Assembly (NCBI GenBank): GCA_021793315.1
Contig: JAJYSZ010000003.1
Span: forward strand, 1 to 64,000
Direction of reading: 5' to 3'
DNA: 64,000 nt
DNA from: Bacillota bacterium
GTDB taxonomy: Bacteria > Bacillota > Sulfobacillia > JAJZYS01 > JAJYTV01
Position 1 is the stretch's first letter. Every line of letters starts with the position of its first letter. This document shows positions 10,355 to 20,078 of this stretch, piece by piece. The notes beneath the pieces were generated by a model. It searched no databases and was not told where the DNA came from. It saw only the letters and a program-made list of their open reading frames with translations. The translations under genes were made by a program, and so were the position numbers.

Positions 10355-11626
10355 TTACATCTCGACGCCCTTCGCGGCTTGCGCCGCCTGCGGCACCCTG
10401 GGCAGCCAGCCGAGCGCGAGCGGCCAGGCGAGGAATGCGAGCACGCCCGCGGCGAGAAGCATCGGCTGCAGCCCGAGCAGCTCCGTCCCCGCCGTCCCGA
10501 GCAGCGGCCCGACGAACCAGGCCAGCTGCTGGGGCAGCAGGCCCAGGTTCATGAGCGAGGCGCGCCGGTCTGGCGGGGCGATGCGCGCCAACGTCGTCAT
10601 CAGGGTGGCGCTGACGCCGCCCTGGCCGAAACCCTGCACGAGGCGCCAGACGGCGAGAGCCGAGAGACTCGCCATGGCACCTTGGCCCATCAGGCCGAGA
10701 CCGTTCACGAACAGGCTCGCGAGGAGGGCCCGCCGCACGCCCACGCGGTCGCCGAGCCAGCCGAGCAGTGGCGTGCCGACAGCCATCGCGACGCCACCCA
10801 GCGTCAGCAGGAGGCCGATGATGTAGGCGCTGGAGCCTTCAAGGACACGTGGTGCGGGCAGGGCCTGAAGCGCGTGGATCCAGAGGGGGAGGAACGGCTG
10901 GACGGCGCTGAGTCCCAGCGAGAACAGCAGGTAGATGAGAAAGAGGTTGCGCACCGGAGCGATCTGCAGCACGTCCCGCAGAGCCCCGAGGGCGAGGCTT
11001 CCCGTCGACGACTGGCTGCGCTCGCGCGGCGGCTCGTGCAGGAATAGCATCAGCAGGATCGCACTCAAAGCGGTCAGACCCGCGTCCACCAGGAAAAGGT
11101 TGCGCAGGCCCAGGTCCGAGGCGATGATTCCGCCAAGGAGAGGGCCTGCGGCGATCGCGACCGAAGGGCCGGAACTCACCACCGCGATGGCGAGACCGAC
11201 CCTCTGCGGCGGCGACACCTCGGATTGCAGGGCGAGCATCACCCCGGTGTTGCCGAGCACGAAGCCGGAGAGGAAGCGCGCCAGGGCGAGCGCGTAGGGC
11301 GATCCGGCCCGGCTCGCGATCACGAACATCAGCGCCTCGATCACGGCACTGCGCACGATGATCGGCTTGCGCCCGACTCTCTCGGCAAGCGGCCCCCAGA
11401 ACGGCAGCAGAGGCAGCCCGAGGATGAACCCGATCATGCCGAGAAAGCCCGTCCAGGCCGGAATCTGAGCCGGGGGAACGTGCAGCTGGCGCAGGTAGAG
11501 CGGCGTGAAGGCCTGAAAATGACCGAACGCGAGCGACTCCGCCAGACCTGTGAAGACGAACAGGGCCATCATGAGACGCCAGTCCGTAGGGCGTGGTGCG
11601 CGCTTGTCGATCGAAGTGCTGGTCAA
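10355..11626 (-). CDS. MFS transporter
   Basis: MFS protein with PLAERVGRKPIIV; TTG start preceded by CAGGAGGCAACCCAA. Confidence 0.88.
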   Translation of the reverse strand: MTSTSIDKRAPRPTDWRLMMALFVFTGLAESLAFGHFQAFTPLYLRQLHVPPAQIPAWTGFLGMIGFILGLPLLPFWGPLAERVGRKPIIVRSAVIEALMFVIASRAGSPYALALARFLSGFVLGNTGVMLALQSEVSPPQRVGLAIAVVSSGPSVAIAAGPLLGGIIASDLGLRNLFLVDAGLTALSAILLMLFLHEPPRERSQSSTGSLALGALRDVLQIAPVRNLFLIYLLFSLGLSAVQPFLPLWIHALQALPAPRVLEGSSAYIIGLLLTLGGVAMAVGTPLLGWLGDRVGVRRALLASLFVNGLGLMGQGAMASLSALAVWRLVQGFGQGGVSATLMTTLARIAPPDRRASLMNLGLLPQQLAWFVGPLLGTAGTELLGLQPMLLAAGVLAFLAWPLALGWLPRVPQAAQAAKGVEM

Positions 11627-11822
11627 TTGGGTTGCCTCCTGGGGAACGCAAGGCCATTCGCGCACGGCCGGCGCGAATCCTGGCGACAGGCTGGTCCGGC
11701 GACCGTACGCAATCCTTGGGCGGCTATCGCGATTCCGCATGACATCGTTGCGATATCGCACATTGAAGAATGTACAATAGTGCTTGGTGCGAAGTACGCA
11801 CGCCTTCTTTCAGGAGGGATCC

Positions 11823-14135
11823 ATGATGACGACGATCGAGTCGACCCCCGAGCTCGTTCGCGGCGTGTACCAGCGCACGGCGCAGAACCTCGCCGTGGTG
11901 CGACGCCGCCTGGGCGGCAAGCCGCTCAGCCTCGCAGAAAAAGTGCTTCTGGGGCACCTTGAGGATCCATCGCGCCAGGAGCTTGAACCTGGCAAGAGTT
12001 ATCTCGCCCTGCGCCCGGATCGCATCGCGATGCAGGACGCAACGGCGCAGATGGCGCTTCTGCAATTCGCCCACGCTGGCCGCGCGCAGGCTGCCGTGCC
12101 GACCACGGTGCACTGCGACCATCTCATCACCGCCAGGGTGGGCGCTGAGCCCGACACCGAGGCGGCCGTCATTTCGAACCGCGAGGTCTACGAGTTCCTG
12201 CGCTCCGCGGCGCAGCGCTACGGACTCGGCTTCTGGGAGCCGGGCTCCGGGATCATCCACCAGGTCGTTTTGGAGAACTACGCCTTCCCCGGCGGCCTCA
12301 TGATCGGCACCGACTCGCACACGCCCAATGCCGGGGGCCTTGGCATGCTCGCCAGCGGCGTGGGCGGCGCGGACGCCGTCGACGTGATGGCCGGCCTGCC
12401 TTGGGAAGTGCTGTACCCGCGTCGCGTGGGGGTGCGCCTGAAGGGCCGCATGAACGGCTGGACGGCGCCAAAGGACGTCATCCTGGCGGTGCTCGACAAG
12501 CTGACCGTCAAGGGCGGCACGAACAAGATCGTCGAGTACTTCGGCGAGGGCGCCGCCACGATCAGCTGCACCGGCAAGGCGACGATCACCAACATGGGCG
12601 CGGAACTCGGGGCGACCACCTCGGTTTTCCCGTTCGACGACCGCATGGCCGCCTATCTGCGCGCGACCGGCCGAGAGGAACTCGCGCAGCTCGCCGAGCA
12701 GAACAGGGATCTTCTGCAGGCCGATCCGGAGGTGCTCGACGAGCCGACGCGCTACTTCGACGAGCTCGTGGAGATCGATCTTTCGGCCCTGCAGCCGAAC
12801 GTCACCGGCCCGCACACGCCGGACCTGGTGCGCCCGACTGGCGCCCTCAAGCAGGAGGCCGAATCCGGCGCCTTCCCGCACCTGTTGTCGGCCGCGCTGA
12901 TCGGCAGCTGCACCAACTCATCCTACGAGGACCTGACCCGCGCCGCCGATGTGGCGCGCCAGGCGATCGCGCACGGCATGAAGATGCCGGTCCCGTTCCT
13001 CGTGACGCCAGGTTCTGAGCAGGTGCGTCGCACGGTGGAACGCGACGGTCTGCTGGACGTGTTCGCGGCGATCGGCGGCAAGGTTCTCGCCAACGCCTGC
13101 GGACCGTGCATTGGTCAGTGGCAGCGCGACGAGGTGGAGAACGCCGAAGGCAGCCAGGGCAAGGTCGCGGGCAGCGAGAAGCCCAAGAACTCCATCATCA
13201 CTTCGTACAACCGCAACTTCCCGGCGCGCAACGACGGCAACCCGAACACCTTCTCCTTCATCGCCAGCCCGGAGGTGGTCGTGGCCTACGGCCTCGCCGG
13301 CCGGTTGGACTTCAACCCCTTGGCGGACAGCCTCGAAGGGGCGAACGGCGAGAAGTTCCGCCTCGAGCCGCCCGCCGCGGCGCCAGACGTGCCGAAGGAA
13401 GGTTTCGTGCGTTCGCGCAAGGGCTTCGTCGAGCCTGCCGCAACGGCTGACGCGGTGTCCCTGGCCGTCGATCCGGCCTCGGACCGCCTGCAGCTGCTGG
13501 AGCCGTTTGCGCCGTGGGACGGCAAGGACTACCTCGACCTGCCGCTGCTGTTCAAGGCCAAGGGCAAGTGCACCACCGACCACATCTCGCCCGCCGGCCC
13601 GTGGCTGCGGTTCCGCGGCCACCTCGACCACATCAGCGACAACATGTTCCTCGGGGCGCTGAACGCGTTCACGGGGAAGAACGGGTCGGGCATCTCGCAG
13701 CTGACCGGCAAGGAGGAGCCGCTCAGCAGCATTGCCCGGGACTACAAGAAGCACGGCCTGAGGTGGGCCGTGGTAGCCGACGAGAATTACGGCGAAGGGT
13801 CGTCGCGCGAGCACGCGGCGATGTCGCCGCGCTACCTTGGTGCTGCCGCGGTGATCGCGCGCAGCTTCGCCCGCATCCACGAGTCCAACCTGAAGAAGCA
13901 GGGCATCCTGCCGTTCACTTTCGTACACGCCGAGGATTACGACCTGGTCCGCCAAGGCGACCGGGTAAGCGTCCTCGGGCTGCAGGATCTGGCGCCCGGC
14001 CGCTCGGCGAGAGCCGTCTTCACCCACGAGGACGGTAGCCGCGACGAAGTGGAGATTCGCCACAGCCTGAGCCAGGAGCAGATCGAGTGGTTCCACGCGG
14101 GCTCCGCCCTCAACCTGATCGCACAGTCCGCCTGA
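11823..14135 (+). CDS. acn: aconitate hydratase
   Basis: GTDSHTPNAGGLGMLASGVGG, GSCTNSSYEDL, ENYGEGSSREHAA; AGGAGGGATCC SD. Confidence 0.95.
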   Translation: MMTTIESTPELVRGVYQRTAQNLAVVRRRLGGKPLSLAEKVLLGHLEDPSRQELEPGKSYLALRPDRIAMQDATAQMALLQFAHAGRAQAAVPTTVHCDHLITARVGAEPDTEAAVISNREVYEFLRSAAQRYGLGFWEPGSGIIHQVVLENYAFPGGLMIGTDSHTPNAGGLGMLASGVGGADAVDVMAGLPWEVLYPRRVGVRLKGRMNGWTAPKDVILAVLDKLTVKGGTNKIVEYFGEGAATISCTGKATITNMGAELGATTSVFPFDDRMAAYLRATGREELAQLAEQNRDLLQADPEVLDEPTRYFDELVEIDLSALQPNVTGPHTPDLVRPTGALKQEAESGAFPHLLSAALIGSCTNSSYEDLTRAADVARQAIAHGMKMPVPFLVTPGSEQVRRTVERDGLLDVFAAIGGKVLANACGPCIGQWQRDEVENAEGSQGKVAGSEKPKNSIITSYNRNFPARNDGNPNTFSFIASPEVVVAYGLAGRLDFNPLADSLEGANGEKFRLEPPAAAPDVPKEGFVRSRKGFVEPAATADAVSLAVDPASDRLQLLEPFAPWDGKDYLDLPLLFKAKGKCTTDHISPAGPWLRFRGHLDHISDNMFLGALNAFTGKNGSGISQLTGKEEPLSSIARDYKKHGLRWAVVADENYGEGSSREHAAMSPRYLGAAAVIARSFARIHESNLKKQGILPFTFVHAEDYDLVRQGDRVSVLGLQDLAPGRSARAVFTHEDGSRDEVEIRHSLSQEQIEWFHAGSALNLIAQSA

Positions 14136-14144
14136 ACCAGGATC

Positions 14145-14179
14145 AGCGAGTCCGCCGCGCATCGCGCGGCGGACTCGCT
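14145..14179 (+). terminator. terminator of acn
   Basis: 16-bp perfect stem AGCGAGTCCGCCGCGC-ATC-GCGCGGCGGACTCGCT. Confidence 0.8.
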
Positions 14180-14256
14180 GTGCTCCCGGCCGTCGCGTGC
14201 GTGCGGTATGATACCGTCATGCACACTTCGACAGGTTTCGCGCAGGGCTGGTTGTC

Positions 14257-14991
14257 ATGACGGACGCCACCGCGCCTGAGGTCGCCTTGCGGCCAAGCGG
14301 CTGGCGCCTTTTCTTCATGCTGTTCTGCTCTTACTTTGGGGCGCAGGTTGTGGCGGCCCTTGCCCTGATGCTGCTGGCGGGCTTCCCGACGTCGCTCGCC
14401 GGCATCCGCGCCGTCGCTGGCATCGCCCAGTCCGGAACCCAACTTGCCATCACCTCCAGCCTGGGCGAGATCTCGATCTTCGCCATCGCCTGGCTCTTCA
14501 TGCATCGGCGAATGACCGTGCGCGCGGCCGGGCTCGACCGCCCGCGCATCCGCTATCTCGGGGACGGCGTGGTGCTGTTCCTGTTCGTTCTGCTCGCATC
14601 GATCGTGTTCGGACTCCTGCTGCACACTGGCGACGTGCGCAGTCAGCTCACCGTGGCACAGGATCTGCACGGCTGGTGGGAGGGGCCGCTGATCGCGATA
14701 TCGGCGGGCTTTGCGGAAGAAGTCACCTTCCGCGGTTACCTGCTGACGGGTCTTCGGCGCATGTGGCCAAACGCCACGTGGCTAGCTGTGCTGCTGTCCA
14801 GCGTGGGCTTCGCCTTGGCGCACGTCGCGTGGGGCCTGCAGCCTCTGCAGTTCGTGTTCTATGTCGCCCTCGGCGTGTTGCTTGCGATTGGCGTATTAAG
14901 AACACATAGCGTCTGGCCGGCGATCGTGGCACATGCCGGCTGGGACGCTCTGGCGTTTTTGCTCTTGGTGGCGAAGACGAAGGGAATCTAG
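14257..14991 (+). CDS. CPBP-family intramembrane metalloprotease
   Basis: EEVTFRGYLLTGL and SVGFALAHVAWG motifs in multi-TM protein. Confidence 0.85.
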   Translation: MTDATAPEVALRPSGWRLFFMLFCSYFGAQVVAALALMLLAGFPTSLAGIRAVAGIAQSGTQLAITSSLGEISIFAIAWLFMHRRMTVRAAGLDRPRIRYLGDGVVLFLFVLLASIVFGLLLHTGDVRSQLTVAQDLHGWWEGPLIAISAGFAEEVTFRGYLLTGLRRMWPNATWLAVLLSSVGFALAHVAWGLQPLQFVFYVALGVLLAIGVLRTHSVWPAIVAHAGWDALAFLLLVAKTKGI

Positions 14992-15368
14992 GTCAGGCGG
15001 ACGGCACCTTCCGCCCCGGCGCCCTGACATACGGGGTGCGAGGGTTCCCGGCCAGGGCGAAGGTGTGCCGTCGCCCAGCGGTCGATGGCCGAAATCACGT
15101 CCTGCAGTTCGTGCCCAGCCGGTGTCAGGTGGTAGAGGGTGCGCGGCGGCATGACGGACTGGACTTCCTTGTGCACGACGCCGATGTCGCAGAGCCGGTC
15201 GAGGCGCTGGGCCAAGGTGGCTGGATTGCAACCTCCGACGGAACGCGACAGGTCATTGAAGCCACGCGGTCCCTCGAGCAGGCTGCGCACGATGTGCAAG
15301 ACCCACTTCTCCTGAAGGACCTGAATGGCTTCGTGTACAGGACAAAATTCGTGTTCCACCGAGATCAT
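14988..15368 (-). CDS. HxlR-family transcriptional regulator
   Basis: CPVHEAIQVLQEKWVLHIVRSLLEGPRGFNDLSRSVGGCNPATLAQRLDRL; LTPAGHEL. Confidence 0.9.
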   Translation of the reverse strand: MISVEHEFCPVHEAIQVLQEKWVLHIVRSLLEGPRGFNDLSRSVGGCNPATLAQRLDRLCDIGVVHKEVQSVMPPRTLYHLTPAGHELQDVISAIDRWATAHLRPGREPSHPVCQGAGAEGAVRLT

Positions 15369-15385
15369 CTCCAGTTCCACTATAC

Positions 15386-15415
15386 TTGACAATTCGAAGC
15401 GCTTCAAGATACGAT
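15386..15415 (+). promoter_or_regulatory. sigma70-type promoter of YceI gene with embedded palindrome
   Basis: TTGACA-N18-TACGAT; spacer holds GAAGCGCTTC (15396-15405), flanked by TATACTTGA/TCAAGATA. Confidence 0.65.
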
Positions 15416-15452
15416 GTGCGCGAGGAAGGATCCAGCAAGAGGAGGAGCCAAC

Positions 15453-15974
15453 ATGGAGTGGCAGCTTGACGCGTCCCATACCAGTGCAAGTTTTTCGGTG
15501 CGTCACATGATGATCGCAACGGTGCGCGGGCACTTCGACCAGGCGAGCGGGTCCGCGGACGTCGAGGACGGCAAGATCCGGTCCGCCAAGGTGGACATCG
15601 CGACGGGATCGGTTGCCACCAGGGACGCCGGGCGCGACCAGCACCTCAAGTCTGCGGATTTCTTCGACATCGAGAACCACCCGCACCTGCATTTTGAGAC
15701 CAGCAATGTGGAGCATGTCGACGGCGATAAGTACCGCATTGAGGGTAATCTTACGATCCGCGGCGTCACGCGCCCGATCACCCTGGAGGCTGAGATCACG
15801 CCGGTAGTCAAGGACCCCTGGGGCAACGACCGCCTCGGCGTCTCCGCGACCGGCCAGCTGAACCGCAAGGAGTTCAACCTCAACTGGAACGTGGCCCTCG
15901 AGGCCGGCGGCGTTCTCGTGGGTGAGCAGGTAAAGATCGAAGTGGACGCCGAGTTCACGCACGCACCCAACTGA
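15453..15974 (+). CDS. YceI-family protein
   Basis: WQLDASHTSASFSVRHMMIATVRGHF, FETSNVE, GNLTIRGVTRPI; GAGGAGGAGCC SD. Confidence 0.93.
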   Translation: MEWQLDASHTSASFSVRHMMIATVRGHFDQASGSADVEDGKIRSAKVDIATGSVATRDAGRDQHLKSADFFDIENHPHLHFETSNVEHVDGDKYRIEGNLTIRGVTRPITLEAEITPVVKDPWGNDRLGVSATGQLNRKEFNLNWNVALEAGGVLVGEQVKIEVDAEFTHAPN

Positions 15975-15992
15975 AACTAAGCGGAGAAGGTG

Positions 15993-16010
15993 CCCTGGAC
16001 TAGTCCAGGG
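15993..16010 (+). terminator. terminator of YceI gene
   Basis: CCCTGGACTAGTCCAGGG followed by CCTTTCC. Confidence 0.65.
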
Positions 16011-16462
16011 CCTTTCCCTGTGCGCCCGGCATGGGTAAATGACCCGCGTGGGGTGTGGGGCGCAGGGAAGGAGATGCGCACCAAGCTGCGGGCACCCCGC
16101 GCCCTTGGCCCTACTGAACGGCTGGCGAGGGAGTTTGCGTCTTGCGCCGAAGAGCCCTCGGGCAGGAGGACGCGGGCGCCATGTCCTCCTGCCCGATTGG
16201 GCAAACGGCCAGAGGCGGTGTCCTGCGCTTTTTCATGCGCCACCGTTAATGCCTTGGGCCCATGCGCCGGCAGCACCTTTGCTCTTGCCGGGACCGATGC
16301 GGATGACGCTGCCGTTCGCGAGCGAAAGTAGAAGATGCGCGCGTACGAAAGGTTGCCGCCTCGTGTGACTCCCAGACGCCATCCCGAGAGCCGCCCGCCA
16401 GCGGGGTCCTTGGGACGGACGTGGCGAGCGTGCGCTGCGGCGGGGGGGGCGATGATGGGATC

Positions 16463-17491
16463 ATGTCCCTGCGCATATGGAACCCGGCCGTCTTCCAGGG
16501 GCATCTGCCCCCGCACGGCCGCTACTTCGAAGGCTGGTACTTCAAGCTCGTCTCCAGCGACCGGAGCACGGCGCTCGCTGTGATTCCCGGCGTGGCATGG
16601 GACGAAAGGGGCCCCACGGACGGCCATGGCTTCGTGCAGGTGATCGACGGGCGCACCACCCAATCGGCGTTCGTCAGCTATCCGCTCGCGGAATGCAGCT
16701 TCTCCCGTAGACGGTTCGACGTGCGCGTAGGACCAAACCGGTTCAGCCTGAGCGGTCTCCACCTCGATATCGACGACCGACAGCTGCGCCTGCAAGGGCG
16801 CCTGGAGTTCTCGGAGCCCGTTCCCTATCCCGTGCGGCTTCTCTCGCCGGGCGTGATGGGTCCGTACACCTTCGTACCTTTCATGGAGTGCTATCACGGC
16901 CTGGTGTCGATGCACCACGCCTTGAAAGGCGCGGCAGACGTAGCCTGGGGCGATTCCGGCGACCCAGGACGGCGGGTGGCCATGGATGGAGGTTCCGGAT
17001 ATATCGAGAAGGACTGGGGGCGATCCTTCCCCTCCTCCTGGGTCTGGTTGCAGTCCAACCACTTCGACGGTCAGAAAGCAGGCTTCATGCTGTCGGTGGC
17101 GCGCATCCCATGGATCCGCAGGCACTTTACCGGCTTCATGGCGGTTGTCTGGGTGGACGGCCGATTTCACACCTTTGCTACCTACACCGGGGCACGCTTG
17201 ACTGCCATCGCGCAGACGGCGGAACATCTCGAGGTCGAGATCGAGGGCAACGCCCATCGCCTGCGCGTGCGAGCGCACCGGGCTAGGCACGGCACTCTGC
17301 GCGCTCCGGTCGAGGGCCGAATGGAGCGGCGCATCGCCGAGAGCATGGACGCAATTGTGGAGGTCTCCCTACGGACGCGCCGAGGGACGCCGCTCTTCGA
17401 AGGAGTGGGCCGGATGGGCGGCCTCGAGGTTGCGGGCGACGTGGGGGAGCTTTGCGCGGGAGCCGGTCTGCCGGACCCGGGCCTCCCGTGA
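16463..17491 (+). CDS. tocopherol cyclase-like family protein
   Basis: RYFEGWYFKLVS...GYIEKDWGRSFPSSWVWLQSNHF typical of tocopherol cyclase-like proteins. Confidence 0.8.
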   Translation: MSLRIWNPAVFQGHLPPHGRYFEGWYFKLVSSDRSTALAVIPGVAWDERGPTDGHGFVQVIDGRTTQSAFVSYPLAECSFSRRRFDVRVGPNRFSLSGLHLDIDDRQLRLQGRLEFSEPVPYPVRLLSPGVMGPYTFVPFMECYHGLVSMHHALKGAADVAWGDSGDPGRRVAMDGGSGYIEKDWGRSFPSSWVWLQSNHFDGQKAGFMLSVARIPWIRRHFTGFMAVVWVDGRFHTFATYTGARLTAIAQTAEHLEVEIEGNAHRLRVRAHRARHGTLRAPVEGRMERRIAESMDAIVEVSLRTRRGTPLFEGVGRMGGLEVAGDVGELCAGAGLPDPGLP

Positions 17492-17660
17492 GGTCGGAAG
17501 AGGGCGTGCGCCTCAGGCAGGCAGGGTCCTGCCCGCGGGTCGCCGTACGAGCAGGCGGGCGAGCGAGTCGAAGCCTGCGATCGCAAGGTTGCCGAGGAGG
17601 CGGAGCGCGCAAAATTCCGCCAACATCCGCCCGAGAGTTAGACCGCCACGCCGGGAACGA

Positions 17661-20078
17661 TCAGCGGGTGACGATGCTGAGCAGACGGTCGGGCACGTGC
17701 ACGAAGCGCAGGGAGGCGCCATCGGGCAGAAACCGCCGGACGGCATCGCTGTGCAAGGCGGCTTCGCGCACGGCGGCCTCGTCGAGGCCAGCGGGCAGTT
17801 GCAAACGCTCCCGCAGCTTGCCGTCCACCTGGACGACCAACGTGACCGTCTTGGCTACCAGAACGTCGGCGTCGTAAGTCGGCCAGGCCGCCTGGTGCAC
17901 CGAGTAGGACTGTCCGAGTGCCTGCCAGAGTTCTTCGGTCAGGTGGGGAGCGAAAGGCGCCAGCAGCAGGACGAGGGTTTGCAGGTCCTCCCGCGCCACG
18001 CTGCTCGCGCGCTGGAGACCGTTCAGGTATTCCATCAGAGCCGCCAGCGCGGTGTTGTACTTGAGCCCTTCGACGTCCTCGGTGACTCGCCGGATCGTCT
18101 GGTGACGGAGCCGCACGACATCCGGCGACGCTGCGGAGGCGCTCTGGCCTGCGTTCTTGCGCACCAGGTGGTAGACCCGGTTGAGGAAGCGGTAGATTCC
18201 CTCGATGCCCTGGTCCGAGAAGTCGCCGCCTTCCTCGTAGGGGCCCATGAACATCAGGTAGGAGCGCAACGTATCGGCGCCGTAGCGGTCGAAGAACTCG
18301 TCAGGGTTCACGACGTTGCCCCTGGACTTCGACATCTTGGTGCCGCCGCGCACGATCACGCCGTGGGCGCGGAAGCGCTCGAACGGCTCCTCGAAGTCGA
18401 GGTAGCCGAGGTCGTGCAGCGCCATGCAGACAAAGCGCGTGTACAGGAGATGCAGAACCGCATGCTCCTTGCCGCCGATGTAGCTGTCCACCGGCAGCCA
18501 CTTGCGCGTCAGATCCGGATCGAACGCATGCTCCTCGTCGTGGCTCGACGGATAGCGCAGGAAGTACCACGCGGAGTCGAGGAAGTTGTCCGACACGTCG
18601 GTCTCGCGTCGTGCCGGTCCGTGGCAGCTTGGGCAGGTCGTCTCCACGAAGGAGGGGATGGCCGCCAGGGGACTCTCTCCCGTGCCCTTGGGCACGAAGT
18701 CCTGAACGTCCGGCAGCAGGACGGGGAGCTCCTCCTCTGGTACCCCGACGGTGCCGCACCGGTCGCAGTATACGACCGGAATCGGCGGGCCCCAGTAGCG
18801 CTGACGCGAGATCAGCCAGTTGCGCAGGTGGTAGGTGCGGTGGCGCTGCCCGATGCCGCGCTCCTCTGCGAGGCGGATTGCCGCCTCCTTCGCCTCGGCC
18901 GTCGGGAGGCCGTCGAAGGGGCCTGAAGCGATCGCCGTGCCGGTATCCTCGTATGCCGCGGTGAGCGTGCTCCGGTCCCCGTCTGGTCCCGCCACGACGC
19001 GGACGATCGGCAGCCCGTACTTGGTGGCGAAGTCGAAGTCGCGCGCGTCGTGCCCGGGTACGGCCATGATGGCGCCGGTGCCGTAGCCGTAGAGCACGTA
19101 GTCGGCGATGTAGATCGGGATCTGCTTGCCGTTGAAGGGATTGACGGCGTAGCCGCCGGTGAAGACGCCGGTCTTGTCCTGTCCGCCGACGCGGTCTTCC
19201 TGGCTGCGCTCGGCAGCCTGGCGCACGTAGGCCTCAACCTCGGCCTCCGTCTCAGGCGTCTTCAGATCCCCTACGAGCGGGTGCTCGGGCGCCAGCACAA
19301 GGAAGGTGGCGCCGAAGGCAGTGTCAGGCCGCGTGGTGAAGACGGAGATCGCCTTCGCCTGGTCCTTGACGAGCGCAAAGCGGAGCTCCGCCCCGTCGCT
19401 GCGCCCGATCCAGTTGCGCTGCGCCGTCTTGATCACGTCCGACCAGTCCAGGTGGTCGAGGTTGTCCAAAAGCCGGTCGGCGTAGCGCGTGATGTCGAAG
19501 AACCACTGCTCGAGCTCGCGCTGCCCGACCTCGCTGTCGCAGCGCTCGCAGCGGCCGCTGATCACCTGTTCGTTCGCCAGCACCGTCTTGCAGGACGGAC
19601 ACCAGTTGACAGGGGCCTTGCGCCGCTGCGCCAGGCCCGCCTTGAAGAACTGGAGGAAGATCCACTGCGTCCAGCGGTAGTAGTCCGGGTCCGTGGTCTC
19701 GACCGCGTGCGACCAGGCGAAGCGTCCGCCCAGTCGGGTGAGCTGCTCGCGGAAGTGACGGACGTTGCCGGCAATCAGGGTCTTCGGGTGAATGCCCCGC
19801 TTGATGGCGAAGTTCTCGGAGTGGATGCCGAAGGCGTCGAAGCCCATCGGCTCGAAGACGTCCTTGCCGCGCATGGCCTGGTAGCGGCCATGGATATCCG
19901 CACCGGTGAAGGCGTACACGTTGCCGACGTGCAGGCCCTCGGCGGATGGGTAGGGGAACATCATCAGGTTGTAGTACGGCTGCTTGGCGTGCGCCAGGTC
20001 CACCTCATAGATGCCCGTCTCCTGCCAGCGCTGCTGCCACTTGCGTTCGATGGCTGTCGGGTCGTAGGTCGTATTCAT
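17661..20078 (-). CDS. leuS: leucyl-tRNA synthetase
   Basis: PYPSAEGLHVGN (HIGH region), KMSKSRGN (KMSKS), LeuRS editing domain; GGCAGGAGGCCGGTCATG start. Confidence 0.97.
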   Translation of the reverse strand: MNTTYDPTAIERKWQQRWQETGIYEVDLAHAKQPYYNLMMFPYPSAEGLHVGNVYAFTGADIHGRYQAMRGKDVFEPMGFDAFGIHSENFAIKRGIHPKTLIAGNVRHFREQLTRLGGRFAWSHAVETTDPDYYRWTQWIFLQFFKAGLAQRRKAPVNWCPSCKTVLANEQVISGRCERCDSEVGQRELEQWFFDITRYADRLLDNLDHLDWSDVIKTAQRNWIGRSDGAELRFALVKDQAKAISVFTTRPDTAFGATFLVLAPEHPLVGDLKTPETEAEVEAYVRQAAERSQEDRVGGQDKTGVFTGGYAVNPFNGKQIPIYIADYVLYGYGTGAIMAVPGHDARDFDFATKYGLPIVRVVAGPDGDRSTLTAAYEDTGTAIASGPFDGLPTAEAKEAAIRLAEERGIGQRHRTYHLRNWLISRQRYWGPPIPVVYCDRCGTVGVPEEELPVLLPDVQDFVPKGTGESPLAAIPSFVETTCPSCHGPARRETDVSDNFLDSAWYFLRYPSSHDEEHAFDPDLTRKWLPVDSYIGGKEHAVLHLLYTRFVCMALHDLGYLDFEEPFERFRAHGVIVRGGTKMSKSRGNVVNPDEFFDRYGADTLRSYLMFMGPYEEGGDFSDQGIEGIYRFLNRVYHLVRKNAGQSASAASPDVVRLRHQTIRRVTEDVEGLKYNTALAALMEYLNGLQRASSVAREDLQTLVLLLAPFAPHLTEELWQALGQSYSVHQAAWPTYDADVLVAKTVTLVVQVDGKLRERLQLPAGLDEAAVREAALHSDAVRRFLPDGASLRFVHVPDRLLSIVTR

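Noticed and set aside
17513-17746. 77-aa minus ORF between leuS and tocopherol cyclase-like gene
   Set aside because: N-terminal half overlaps the leuS end in another frame; remaining about 40 aa too short to support.
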